This document shows positions 39,753-51,015 of a stretch of DNA of 64,000 nt, piece by piece (position 1 is the first letter of the stretch; every line of letters begins with the position of its first letter). A model generated the notes under the pieces. The model worked only from the letters and a program-made list of their open reading frames with translations, made no database searches and was not told the DNA's origin. Made by a program: the position numbers and the translations under genes. This DNA comes from Massilia varians (lineage in GTDB: Bacteria; Pseudomonadota; Gammaproteobacteria; Burkholderiales; Burkholderiaceae_D), in contig NZ_AP026966.1 in assembly GCF_027923905.1 (NCBI RefSeq), positions 4,155,001-4,219,000 of the forward strand. The letters run 5' to 3'.

Positions 39753-40559
39753 ATGACAACATTCAGGATCGAAGCGGGAACCGCGCAGCACATCGGGAAC
39801 CGCCCGCAGCAGAACGACCGCGTTGCCCTGCTGACCGGTGCCCGTGCGCCCGGTTACGTGCTGGCCGTGCTGTCCGACGGCATCGCCGGCGCTGCGGGGG
39901 CGGACCAGGTGCTGCATACGGCGCGCCAGGTCTTCGACGAATTCAAGCCGGGCGACCGCCCCAGTACGGAGCGGATCATGCAATTGCTGCAGGACATCGT
40001 CAGCGAAACCCATCTGGTCATGAAGATGAACGCCATGATGCTGGGCGCCGGCGAAGGCCTGGAAGCGCATGCGAGCTTCGTCGGCCTGGTATTGACGCCG
40101 CATGGCGAGGCGGTATGGGGCCATGTGGGCGATTCGCGCCTGTACCATTTCCACGACGGCAAGTGCAGGCTCCGCACGGGTGACGCGGCCTATGTGCAGC
40201 ACCTGGTGTCCAGCGACAAGCTGCCGGAAGACGCGGCCAGGAACCACCGCAAATCCAAGCTGCTGCTCAACGTCATGGGCAACAGCCGTAAGGAGCCTTT
40301 CGTGAGCTTCGGCAGCCATGCCGGACTGGCGCCGGGGGACGTGTTCCTGCTGGCCTCGGACGGCTTGTGGCATTTCTTCACGGATGCCGAACTGGCGGCG
40401 GCCACCAGCAGGGCCACGCCGCGCCAGGCCTCGGAAATGCTGATCAACAAGGCGCAGGAGCGCTCGCAGGGCAAGGGCGGGAACTGTTCGATGGCGATCG
40501 TGAAGCTGGTGAAGCCGGCCCAGGATGGCCTGGCGGGCAGGGTCGCACGCATCCTCTGA
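39753..40559 (+). CDS. PP2C-type serine/threonine phosphatase
   Basis: 268-residue stand-alone PPM/PP2C phosphatase. Metal-site motifs are visible as GNRPQQNDR (Asp22), VLSDGIAG (Asp42), WGHVGDSRLYHF and LLASDGLWHFFTD, in the right order and spacing; the usual RPxNED is RPQQND. No membrane segment. No Ser/Thr kinase, anti-sigma factor or type VI secretion gene is adjacent, so the substrate is unknown. It is divergent from the ydcH-type gene. Confidence 0.9.
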   Translation: MTTFRIEAGTAQHIGNRPQQNDRVALLTGARAPGYVLAVLSDGIAGAAGADQVLHTARQVFDEFKPGDRPSTERIMQLLQDIVSETHLVMKMNAMMLGAGEGLEAHASFVGLVLTPHGEAVWGHVGDSRLYHFHDGKCRLRTGDAAYVQHLVSSDKLPEDAARNHRKSKLLLNVMGNSRKEPFVSFGSHAGLAPGDVFLLASDGLWHFFTDAELAAATSRATPRQASEMLINKAQERSQGKGGNCSMAIVKLVKPAQDGLAGRVARIL

Positions 40560-40598
40560 GCCCGTGGGCGCCGCGCGGGCGCCCGCCGACAAGCTGCC

Positions 40599-41294
40599 TT
40601 ACCTGGTCGGCGCCGGGGTAGCCGCCCTGGCCTTCTCTTGCTCGGCCTTGCGCGCCGCCGCCTTGGCTTCGCGCTCGGCCACGCGCTGCGCGGCTTCCTT
40701 CTGTCTCTGCTCGGCCTTGCGCTTGCGCTCCTCGAAGGCGCGCACATTGGCCGCCGCCCTGGCGGCTTCCTCGGGCGCGCGGGCAGCCTCTTCCTTCGCC
40801 TTGGCATCGCGGCGCGCCATGCGCGAGGCGGCCGGCGAGGGCTTGGGTGGCGGCAGGGCCGTGGTGTCGCGTGGCGGTGGCGGCGGTTCGGCCGCCAGGC
40901 GCGCTTCCTCGGCCTTGTATTCGGCGTCGGCGGCGGCGATCTCGCGGTCGCGCTCCTCGACCTTCACGCGGCGCTTGAAGCGCTCCGCTTCGATTTCGAT
41001 GTTGCGCTGGGCGTTCAAGGCCACCCGACGCCGCTCTTTCGCCTCGTCCAGGCAGTGATTGACGAAGAATTTGTCGTAGCAGACGGCTTCGCGTTCGGCG
41101 TAGCGCGCCTCGATCGCGGCGCGCTCGACGGCGACGGCAGCCAGGCGCGCGTCGGCCTGCGCCACCGAGGTGGTGGGATCGACCGTTTCCACCGCGGGGC
41201 CCGGCTCGACGCTGGCGCAGGCGGCCAGCGCCGCCGCGATCGCGGCCGCGGCAAGTACGCGCGCAGTGGTACGGCTTACTAGGTGACTCGTCAT
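40599..41294 (-). CDS. Lipoprotein with long charged coiled-coil tail
   Basis: 231-residue protein that I do not recognise. A lipoprotein signal with lipobox LAAC (Cys about residue 26) is followed by a helical segment containing two Cys (AVCYDKFFVNHCLDEAKERRR) and then about 150 residues rich in Ala, Glu, Arg and Lys with a central PPPPP stretch, probably a long helix or disordered rod. AAAGGA five bases before ATG 41294 supports the start. It lies 13 bp downstream of zapE on the same strand, so it may be co-transcribed with it. Confidence 0.8.
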   Translation of the reverse strand: MTSHLVSRTTARVLAAAAIAAALAACASVEPGPAVETVDPTTSVAQADARLAAVAVERAAIEARYAEREAVCYDKFFVNHCLDEAKERRRVALNAQRNIEIEAERFKRRVKVEERDREIAAADAEYKAEEARLAAEPPPPPRDTTALPPPKPSPAASRMARRDAKAKEEAARAPEEAARAAANVRAFEERKRKAEQRQKEAAQRVAEREAKAAARKAEQEKARAATPAPTR

Positions 41295-41307
41295 GGTGTC
41301 CTTTCGA

Positions 41308-42405
41308 TCAGGCGATGGCGTCGGCGGCGCCGCGGCGTTCGGCCAGCATGTATTCGCGCGACTGCATTTCAATGATACGCGAGACCGTGCGGTGGAATTC
41401 GTTCGCCAGCATACCCTGGGTGTACAGCTCCTCGGGCTCGACCGCGGCCGACATGATCAGCTTGACCTTGTGGTCGTAGAACACGTCCACCAGCCAGGTG
41501 AAGCGGCGCGCCTCCGAGGACTGCCCCGCGGACATGGCCGGAATGCTCGACAGGATCACGGTATGGAAGCGCGAAGCCAGCTCCAGATAGTCGTTCTGCG
41601 AGCGCGGCCCGCCGCACAGGGTGGCGAAGTCGAACCAGATCACGCCGCCGGCCCGGCGCAGCGCGCGGATCTCGCGGTTCTCGATGTGCACGATCGGGCT
41701 CTCGTCGGCGGTGTCGGCCACCTTGGCATAGGCGTCACGCAGGGCGCGGTCCGATGCCGCATTGAGCGGCGTGTAGTAGGCCTCGACCTGCTCGAGCGCG
41801 CGCTTGCGGTAGTCGTTGCCGGCATCGACGTTGAGAATGTCCAGCTTCTCCTGCAGCAGCGCGATGGTCGGCAGCATGCGGTCGCGGTGCAGCCCGTCCG
41901 GATACAGGGTGGACGGCTCGTAGTTCGAGGTCATCACGAAGCTCACGCCATTGTCGAACAAGGCCTTGAGCAGGTTATACAGGATCATCGCGTCGGCGAT
42001 GTCCGAGACGTGGAATTCGTCGAAGCAGATCAGGCGGTATTTCCTGGCGATGCGCTTGGCGACTTCGTCGAGCGGATCGGCCACGCCCTTCAGCTCGTCC
42101 AGTTGGCCGTGGACGGCGCGCATGAATTCGTGGAAGTGCAGGCGCGTCTTGCGCACCACCGGCACCACCGAATAGAAGGAGTCCATCAGGAAGGACTTGC
42201 CGCGCCCTACCCCGCCCCACATGTACACGCCCTTCGGCACGTCGGGGCGGTTGATCAGACGCTTGAAAGCGGACGACCGCTGGGCCTTGTACCGGACCCA
42301 GTCGTCGTACGCCTGCTGCAGGCGGTCCACCGCGGCGGCCTGGGCCGGGTCGGACTTGAAGCCGCGCTCGGTCAGCGCGTGCTGGTAATACTCTTGAACA
42401 TTCAT
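41308..42405 (-). CDS. zapE: Cell division protein ZapE (AFG1-like ATPase)
   Basis: 365-residue AFG1-family ATPase that associates with the Z-ring under stress. Walker A GGVGRGKSFLMDSFY and Walker B YRLICFDEFHVSD are clear, with the C-terminal family end SREYMLAERR. It follows lpdA across REPIN-like copy 4. An odgene order lpdA-zapE is common in Betaproteobacteria. Confidence 0.94.
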   Translation of the reverse strand: MNVQEYYQHALTERGFKSDPAQAAAVDRLQQAYDDWVRYKAQRSSAFKRLINRPDVPKGVYMWGGVGRGKSFLMDSFYSVVPVVRKTRLHFHEFMRAVHGQLDELKGVADPLDEVAKRIARKYRLICFDEFHVSDIADAMILYNLLKALFDNGVSFVMTSNYEPSTLYPDGLHRDRMLPTIALLQEKLDILNVDAGNDYRKRALEQVEAYYTPLNAASDRALRDAYAKVADTADESPIVHIENREIRALRRAGGVIWFDFATLCGGPRSQNDYLELASRFHTVILSSIPAMSAGQSSEARRFTWLVDVFYDHKVKLIMSAAVEPEELYTQGMLANEFHRTVSRIIEMQSREYMLAERRGAADAIA

Positions 42406-42422
42406 GATGAGACGGTGTTAAC

Positions 42423-42531
42423 GTAGCGTGGGCGGCTCCGCCGCCCGCGCGTTCAACCGTCGTATGAACAGCCACGGAGCGGGCCGGGATACGTGATGTG
42501 AACGCGCGGGCGGGAGACCCGCCCACCCTAC
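42423..42531. repeat. REPIN-like inverted repeat, copy 4
   Basis: 109-bp element between lpdA and zapE. The left unit is GGGCGGC-TCC-GCCGCCC and the right unit GGGCGGG-TCT-CCCGCCC, each perfect within itself; outer arms GTAGCGTGGGC and GCCCACCCTAC pair with one mismatch. The stem base that is A/T in copy 1 and T/A in copy 3 is G/C here. Confidence 0.85.
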
Positions 42532-42556
42532 AAAAGCGCGACGCGCTTCTACTGCT

Positions 42557-43990
42557 TTAGAAGTTCAGCGAACGCTTGTCCACCGCCAGCGCGGCTTCCT
42601 TGACGGCTTCCGACAGCGACGGGTGCGCATGGCAGATGCGGGCGATGTCTTCCGACGAGGCCTTGAACTCCATCGCGACCACGGCTTCCGAGATCAGCTC
42701 GGAGGCGACCGGGCCGACGATGTGCACGCCCAGGATTTCATCGGTGGTGGCATCGGCCAGGAACTTCACCATGCCCGAGGTATCGCCCAGCGCGCGCGCA
42801 CGGCCGTTGGCCATGAACGGGAAGGTGCCGGCCTTGTAGGACACGCCTTCGGCCTTCAGCTGCTGCTCGGTCTTGCCGACCCAGGCGATTTCCGGCGAGG
42901 TGTAGATGACCCAAGGAATGGTGTTGAAGTTGACGTGGCCGTGCTGGCCGGCGATGCGCTCGGCAACCGCGACACCCTCTTCTTCCGCCTTGTGCGCCAG
43001 CATCGGGCCGCGCACGACGTCGCCGACTGCCCACACGCCCGGCAGGCTGGTGCGGCACTCGTCGTCCACCACCACGAAACCGCGCTCGTCCAGCTGCAGG
43101 CCGACCGCTTCGCCATTGAGGCCATTGGTGTTCGGCACGCGGCCGATCGAGATGATCAGGCGGTCGAAGGTAGCGGTCTGCTCGGCGCCGGTCGAGTCGG
43201 CGTAGTTGACGGTGACGCTGTTCTCGCCCTTGGTGATCGCGCCGATCTTGCAGCCCAGGTTGATTCTCAAGCCCTGCTTGGTGAACAGCTTGTGCGCTTC
43301 CTTGGCGATCTGCTCGTCGACCGCGCCCAGGAAGGTCGGCAGGCCTTCCAGCACGGTGACGTCGGCGCCGACGCGGCGCCACACCGAGCCCATTTCCAGG
43401 CCGATGACGCCGGCGCCGATCACGCCCAGCTTGGACGGGACGGCATCGATCGCCAGTGCGCCTTCGTTCGACAGGATCAGCTTCTCGTCGAATTCCGCGC
43501 CCGGCAGCTGGCGTGCGTTCGAACCGGTCGCGATGACCACGTTCTTGGCAGTCAGGGTGTCGGTGGTCGGACCCGTCACGTTGACGGTGTAGCCGCCCTC
43601 AGCCTTGCCGGCGAACGAACCCAGGCCGTGGAAGAAGGTGACCTTGTTCTTCTTGAACAGGAACAGGATGCCGTCGTTGTTCTGCTTGACGATGGTGTCC
43701 TTGCGCTTGAGCATGGTCGGCAGGTCGAGTTCCAGGCCGCCGACCTTGATGCCGTGGTCGGCAAAGGCGTGACCGGCGTGCTCGAAGTGCTCCGACGACT
43801 GCAGCAGGGCCTTCGACGGGATGCAGCCGACGTTGGTGCAGGTGCCGCCCGGGGCCGGCTTGCCGGCCGCGTTGCTCCACGCGTCGATGCAAGCGGTCTT
43901 GAAGCCGAGCTGCGCTGCACGGATGGCGGCGATGTAGCCGCCTGGGCCGCCGCCGATCACGACGACGTCGAATTGTTTCTCGTTACTCAT
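42557..43990 (-). CDS. lpdA: Dihydrolipoyl dehydrogenase (E3)
   Basis: FAD flavoprotein that reoxidises lipoyl groups of 2-oxo acid dehydrogenases. The 477-residue protein has the FAD motif [17 protein letters not shown], the redox disulfide in [13 protein letters not shown], the NAD-binding [13 protein letters not shown] and the C-terminal His-Glu pair in [18 protein letters not shown] stands upstream of the ATG. It belongs to the sucA-sucB block and serves 2-oxoglutarate dehydrogenase. Confidence 0.98.
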   Translation of the reverse strand: MSNEKQFDVVVIGGGPGGYIAAIRAAQLGFKTACIDAWSNAAGKPAPGGTCTNVGCIPSKALLQSSEHFEHAGHAFADHGIKVGGLELDLPTMLKRKDTIVKQNNDGILFLFKKNKVTFFHGLGSFAGKAEGGYTVNVTGPTTDTLTAKNVVIATGSNARQLPGAEFDEKLILSNEGALAIDAVPSKLGVIGAGVIGLEMGSVWRRVGADVTVLEGLPTFLGAVDEQIAKEAHKLFTKQGLRINLGCKIGAITKGENSVTVNYADSTGAEQTATFDRLIISIGRVPNTNGLNGEAVGLQLDERGFVVVDDECRTSLPGVWAVGDVVRGPMLAHKAEEEGVAVAERIAGQHGHVNFNTIPWVIYTSPEIAWVGKTEQQLKAEGVSYKAGTFPFMANGRARALGDTSGMVKFLADATTDEILGVHIVGPVASELISEAVVAMEFKASSEDIARICHAHPSLSEAVKEAALAVDKRSLNF

Positions 43991-44005
43991 GAATAGCTTC
44001 CTTAT

Positions 44006-44368
44006 TTATTCTTCTGGGACAAAGATCCACAGCGCCAGATAGGCCAGCGCCCCGACACCGGAGGTCACGAAGGTGAGCAGCACGAACACGAGGCGCCAGG
44101 CATAGATGTCCATGCCGAAGCCGGCGCTCAGGGCGCCGCAGACGCCGCCCAGCCAGCGGTCGCGGCGGGTGCGGCGCAGGGACTTGAGCTTCGCCTCGAA
44201 GCTGCCGGGCGGCGGGCCGAAACCGGCGCCGGCGCTGCCGCGGCCCTCCTTCTCCAGGCTGACCTTTTCGCTGGCCAGCACTTTCGCCTTGGCCTGCTCG
44301 AATTCGGCGTCGGAGAGCGCGCCGGCCTGGTGCAGTTCGTGCAAACGCCGGATTTCATCGGAGATCAT
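44006..44368 (-). CDS. SHOCT/PspC-domain small membrane protein
   Basis: 120-residue protein with an N-terminal SHOCT-like helical pair (IRRLHELHQAGALSDAEFEQ, residues 4-23) and a C-terminal PspC domain (about 70-120: RWLGGVCGALSAGFGMD, then a transmembrane stretch VFVLLTFVTSGVGALAYLAL). PspC proteins sense envelope stress in the Psp system, but no pspA is near. ATG 44368 has GAGG seven bases upstream; a GTG 12 bases earlier is possible. The gene sits between sucB and lpdA, 15 bp before lpdA, an unusual host for it. Confidence 0.85.
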   Translation of the reverse strand: MISDEIRRLHELHQAGALSDAEFEQAKAKVLASEKVSLEKEGRGSAGAGFGPPPGSFEAKLKSLRRTRRDRWLGGVCGALSAGFGMDIYAWRLVFVLLTFVTSGVGALAYLALWIFVPEE

Positions 44369-44391
44369 GGCGGTCCTCACTCGGTGTTGGG

Positions 44392-44417
44392 GACATGCCT
44401 GCCAGGGCAGGCATGTC
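44392..44417. other. Perfect 12-bp hairpin between sucB and the PspC gene
   Basis: GACATGCCTGCC and GGCAGGCATGTC separated by AG. No T-run on the transcribed strand, so more likely an mRNA processing or stability element than an efficient terminator. Confidence 0.6.
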
Positions 44418-44437
44418 TGTATTGCAGGTGCGGCCGA

Positions 44438-45688
44438 TTACAGGTCGAGCAGCAGGCGTGCCGGATCTTCCAGCGCGTCCTTCATGGCCACCAGGCCCAG
44501 CACGGCTTCGCGGCCGTCGATGATGCGGTGGTCGTACGACATTGCCAGGTAGTTCATCGGGCGGATGACGATCTGGCCGTTCTCCACGACAGCGCGTTCC
44601 TTGGTCGCGTGCACGCCCAGGATCGCCGACTGCGGCGGGTTGATGATCGGGGTCGACAGCATCGAGCCGAACACGCCGCCGTTCGAGATCGAGAAGGTAC
44701 CGCCGTTCAGGTCTTCCAGGGTCAGCTTGCCGTCTTTTGCCTTCTGGCCGAATTCGCCGATCTTCTTCTCGATCTCGGCGATCGACAGCTGGTCGGCGTT
44801 GCGCAGGATCGGCACCACCAGGCCGCGCGGCGAACCGACGGCGATACCGATGTCGAAGTAGCCGTGGTAGACGATGTCGTTACCGTCGACCGAGGCGTTC
44901 AGGATCGGGTACTTCTTCAGGGCGGCAACAGCGGCCTTGACGAAGAAGGACATGAAGCCCAGCTTGACGCCGTGCTCTTTCTCGAACTTGTCCTTGTACT
45001 TGTTGCGCAGTTCCATGACCGGCGCCATATTCACCTCGTTGAAGGTGGTCAGGATGGCGTTGGTCTGCTGCGACTGCAGCAGGCGCTCGGCGATACGGGC
45101 GCGCAGGCGGCTCATCGGCACGCGCTCTTCCGGACGGTCGCCCAGGTTGGCGACCGGTGCGGCGACCGATTGCAGTGCCGGCTTTGCTGCCGGTGCCGGA
45201 GCGGCGGCTTGCGCCGGCTTGTTGGCGACGGCGGCCAGGGCGTCGCCCTTGGTCACGCGGCCGTCGCGGCCGGTGCCGGTGGCGTCGGCGGCGCTCATGT
45301 TGTTGTCGGCCAGGATCTTGGCGGCGGCCGGCATGGCGACGTCGCTCTTGGCGCCGGCGGCGGCCGGCGCTGCTGCCGGCTGGATCGGTGCGTTCGGTGC
45401 GGCCGACGGGATCGGCTTCACTTCCAGCGGGCTGGTCTGGGCCGAGGCTTCGGTGTCGATGATGGCGATGACTTCGCCCGACACGACGGTGGCGCCGTCG
45501 GCCTTGATCAGCTGGACGATCACGCCCGCGCTCGGGGCCGGCAGTTCCAGGACCACCTTGTCGGTTTCGATGTCGATCATGTTTTCGTCGCGCGAGACCG
45601 GCTCGCCGACTTTCTTGTGCCAGGACAGCAGGGTTGCTTCAGCAACCGATTCCGACAGTTGGGGGACCTTGACTTCGATTTGTGCCAT
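44438..45688 (-). CDS. sucB: Dihydrolipoyllysine succinyltransferase (E2 of 2-oxoglutarate dehydrogenase)
   Basis: Core subunit of the 2-oxoglutarate dehydrogenase complex. The 416-residue protein has one lipoyl domain (lipoyl-Lys in [14 protein letters not shown]), an Ala/Pro hinge, a peripheral-subunit-binding domain ([19 protein letters not shown]), a second hinge and the acyltransferase domain ending in [14 protein letters not shown] with the catalytic His and Asp. The ATG at 45688 starts [14 protein letters not shown]. It follows sucA after 110 bp that carry three hairpins. Confidence 0.98.
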   Translation of the reverse strand: MAQIEVKVPQLSESVAEATLLSWHKKVGEPVSRDENMIDIETDKVVLELPAPSAGVIVQLIKADGATVVSGEVIAIIDTEASAQTSPLEVKPIPSAAPNAPIQPAAAPAAAGAKSDVAMPAAAKILADNNMSAADATGTGRDGRVTKGDALAAVANKPAQAAAPAPAAKPALQSVAAPVANLGDRPEERVPMSRLRARIAERLLQSQQTNAILTTFNEVNMAPVMELRNKYKDKFEKEHGVKLGFMSFFVKAAVAALKKYPILNASVDGNDIVYHGYFDIGIAVGSPRGLVVPILRNADQLSIAEIEKKIGEFGQKAKDGKLTLEDLNGGTFSISNGGVFGSMLSTPIINPPQSAILGVHATKERAVVENGQIVIRPMNYLAMSYDHRIIDGREAVLGLVAMKDALEDPARLLLDL

Positions 45689-45726
45689 GTTGATGTAGCT
45701 CCGTTCTATATATTCTGTATGCAAAG

Positions 45727-45798
45727 GCCCTGCGCGTGAGCGCAGGGCGTGGTGATTACTTGGGCAGGAGCCGCACGCATGTGTGCGGCGCACCATTC

Positions 45799-45813
<15 letters not shown>
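45727..45813 (-). other. Three consecutive hairpins between sucA and sucB
   Basis: GCCCTGCGC-GTGA-GCGCAGGGC at 45727-45748, GCCGCAC-GCATGT-GTGCGGC at 45770-45789, and ATTCTCAC-TTG-GTGAGAAT at 45795-45813, the last spanning the sucA stop codon. None has a T-run. Confidence 0.65.
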
Positions 45814-48654
<2,841 letters not shown>

Positions 48655-48917
48655 TCTTGCTCACCTTTCTTCGCGCTTCGCGAGTATGGGGCGGGTTGGT
48701 TTAACCTTCCGCGACACGGCCTGACCGGTTAGCGGATCGCACTTACTACATCAAGTTGTGGGGGAAGGGCGTATTTCTGTGGCACAAAACAAGACAGCGG
48801 GGCCTCCGTTGCCTTTTGGCGCACAGTATTGTAACGCAAGCTTCCGGGCAAGGCAGAGCGTTCAACAAGAAATGTTTTATTTCTATTTGTAAAGCCGCAT
48901 CGCGCTGTTGACCAGGT

Positions 48918-48938
48918 AAATGATAATCGTTATCATTT
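48918..48938. promoter_or_regulatory. Fur box
   Basis: AAATGATAA-TCG-TTATCATTT is a perfect 9-3-9 palindrome matching the classical Fur consensus (GATAATGATAATCATTATC). It ends one base before the first ATG of the PepSY-type gene, so bound Fe-Fur would block the start of the cluster. Confidence 0.92.
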
Positions 48939-48939
48939 G

Positions 48940-49608
48940 ATGATGAGCCCAACCGGACCGACCACTTCCGCATCGACACCCGCCACCCTGCCCGGCGTGG
49001 GGCGTGCCGTCTATCTGAAGCAGCTGCACCAGTGGCACTGGATCAGCTCGGCCATCTGCCTGATGGCCATGCTGCTGTTCAGCTTTACCGGCCTGACCCT
49101 CAACAATGCCAGCCTGATCGAGGCCGAACCGCGCGTCACACGCCTGAAGGCGAGCCTGCCGGAACCCCTGCGCGCCCAGCTGCAAGCCTATGCAAGCGAG
49201 CATGCCGACGCCGAAGTGCCGCTGCCGAGCGAAATCGCGGACTGGGCCAACGCCAACTTCCCGGTCGAGGCGCGCGGCAAGCGCGCCGAGTGGAGCGAGG
49301 ATGACGCCTACCTGGCCCTGCCCCGCCCCGGTGGCGATGCCTGGCTGCGGATTGCCGCCGACGGCAGCGCCGAATACGAACGGACCGACCGCGGCTGGAT
49401 CTCCTGGCTCAACGACATGCACAAGGGTCGCAACACGGGCCCGGTGTGGAGCTGGTTCATCGACATTTTCTCGGTCGCCTGCGTGGTGTTCTGCATCACC
49501 GGCTTCCTGATCCTGAAATACCACGCGGCCAAGCGGCCGTCGACCTGGCCGATCGTCGGTTTCGGCATCGTGCTGCCGATCGTGCTGGCCTTGCTGTTCG
49601 TGCATTGA
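48940..49608 (+). CDS. PepSY-associated transmembrane protein
   Basis: 222-residue inner-membrane protein of the PepSY_TM type. Helix one follows KQLHQWHWISSAICLMAMLL (about residues 28-47), a periplasmic loop of about 100 residues follows, then WLNDMHKGRNTGPVWSWFID leads into two more helices (about 160-185 and 198-220). Conserved His residues near the membrane (HQWH, MHKG) could bind haem, as in related ferric reductase-type proteins; this is inference. Two ATG codons (48940, 48943) can start it. The Fur box abuts them and leaves no room for a normal ribosome-binding site. First gene of a five-gene iron-responsive cluster. Confidence 0.88.
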   Translation: MMSPTGPTTSASTPATLPGVGRAVYLKQLHQWHWISSAICLMAMLLFSFTGLTLNNASLIEAEPRVTRLKASLPEPLRAQLQAYASEHADAEVPLPSEIADWANANFPVEARGKRAEWSEDDAYLALPRPGGDAWLRIAADGSAEYERTDRGWISWLNDMHKGRNTGPVWSWFIDIFSVACVVFCITGFLILKYHAAKRPSTWPIVGFGIVLPIVLALLFVH

Positions 49609-49645
49609 ATCCCTTCGTCGCCGTATTTACCAGAGAAGACCAAGA

Positions 49646-50158
49646 ATGAAACTGTCTCACTCGCTCCTCCTGACCCTGCCGTTTGCATCGAGCTGGGCCG
49701 TGGCCGCCGACCTGTCCGTCAAGTTCGAGCTGCCGCGCCTGAACGTCGCCGAGTACCACAAGCCCTATGTCGCGCTCTGGATCGAGCGCGCCGACCAGAG
49801 CGTGGCCGCGAACCTGGCCGTGCTGTACGACCTCAAGCTGAAGAACCGCGAAGGCGAGAAATGGCTGAAGGACCTGCGCACCTGGTGGCGCAAGGCCGGA
49901 CGCGAAGCCACCATGCCGATCGACGGCGTGAGCGGCGCGACCCGTCCGCCGGGCGCCCACACCATGAAGTTCGACGGCGCCCGCCATGGCCTGGACAAGC
50001 TTGCGGCCGGCGACTACACGCTGGTGGTCGAGGCCTCGCGCGAGTCGGGCGGGCGCGAAGTGGTCAAGCTGCCCTTCAACTGGGCCGGCAAGGGCAAGGT
50101 CGCGGCCAGCGCGGTGGGCAAGGACGAACTGGGCGCCGTGTCGCTCCAGATCCAATAA
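49646..50158 (+). CDS. DUF2271 periplasmic protein with ApbE flavinylation motif
   Basis: 170-residue exported protein (signal MKLSHSLLLTLPFASSWAVA-A). The DUF2271 fold is seen from DLSVKFELPRLN. Residues 93-99 read DGVSGAT, the Dxx(S/T)GAT motif at which ApbE attaches FMN covalently to the last Thr (Thr99), as in NqrC and RnfG. Since an ApbE gene lies three genes on, the protein is very likely a flavin-bearing periplasmic electron carrier. It follows the PepSY-type gene by 37 bp. Confidence 0.9.
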   Translation: MKLSHSLLLTLPFASSWAVAADLSVKFELPRLNVAEYHKPYVALWIERADQSVAANLAVLYDLKLKNREGEKWLKDLRTWWRKAGREATMPIDGVSGATRPPGAHTMKFDGARHGLDKLAAGDYTLVVEASRESGGREVVKLPFNWAGKGKVAASAVGKDELGAVSLQIQ

Positions 50159-50182
50159 CGCATCAAGAACAGGAGAACCCTC

Positions 50183-51001
50183 ATGCAACAACGCTTCACC
50201 AAGACCGCCCTGCTCGGCCTAATCCTCGCCGGCACGACCCTCGCGGCCCAGGCCCACGACGCCTGGCTGCTGCCAAACAGCACCATGGTGGACGCCAAGG
50301 AAGCCTGGGTCACGCTCGATGCCGGGATCTCGAACCAGCTGTTCGAATTCAACCACGCCCCGCTGCGCCTGGACAACCTGACGATCACCGATCCGGACGG
50401 CGTGGCCACCAGGGCGCAGGGCGCGGTGCTGGGCAAGTACCGCAGCACGCTCGACCTGCGCCTGCCGAAGGACGGCACCTACCGCCTGTCCATCGTCAAC
50501 AACAACGTGACGGGCAGCTACAAGCTGGGTGGCGAGACCAAGCGCTTCCGCGGCCCGCAGGGCAGCCCGCAGGTGCAGATTCCGGCCGGCGCCACCGAGG
50601 TGCAGACCACCGACGTGCACACCCGCCTGGAAACCTTCGTCTCGGCCAACAAGATGAACGAGACCGCCCTGAAGCCGAGCGGCGTCGGCCTCGAACTGGT
50701 CCCGGTCACCCACCCGTCCGACCTGCGCGTCGGCGAGCCGATCCGCGTGCGCTTCCAGCTCGACGGCAAGCCGGCCGCCAACATGCCGTTCAGCGTGGTG
50801 CCGGGCACCGCCAAGTACCGCGGCTCCTCGGGCGAGCAGCGCCTGAATACCGACGCCAAGGGCGAAGCGAGCTTCACCGTGGCGACGCCGAACATGTACT
50901 ACCTGAGCGCCAGCGTGCCGCACGGCGAGCGCGGCGCGCCGCAGCAGCCGGGCGCCAAGCGCTACACCTACGCCGCCACCTTCGAAGTGCTGCCGCAGTA
51001 A
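50183..51001 (+). CDS. DUF4198 periplasmic protein
   Basis: 272-residue exported protein with signal MQQRFTKTALLGLILAGTTLAAQAHDA. After cleavage the mature N-terminus begins HDAWLLP, the hallmark of DUF4198 proteins (often annotated as nickel or cobalt uptake related because of the N-terminal His). A second domain starts at about residue 170 (GLELVPVTHPSDLRVGEPI) and contains an Ig-like beta fold with DAKGEASFTV. AGGAG stands before the ATG. It belongs to the Fur-linked flavinylation cluster; metal binding is inferred only. Confidence 0.88.
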   Translation: MQQRFTKTALLGLILAGTTLAAQAHDAWLLPNSTMVDAKEAWVTLDAGISNQLFEFNHAPLRLDNLTITDPDGVATRAQGAVLGKYRSTLDLRLPKDGTYRLSIVNNNVTGSYKLGGETKRFRGPQGSPQVQIPAGATEVQTTDVHTRLETFVSANKMNETALKPSGVGLELVPVTHPSDLRVGEPIRVRFQLDGKPAANMPFSVVPGTAKYRGSSGEQRLNTDAKGEASFTVATPNMYYLSASVPHGERGAPQQPGAKRYTYAATFEVLPQ

Positions 51002-51015
51002 GGACGGCGCGCGCC

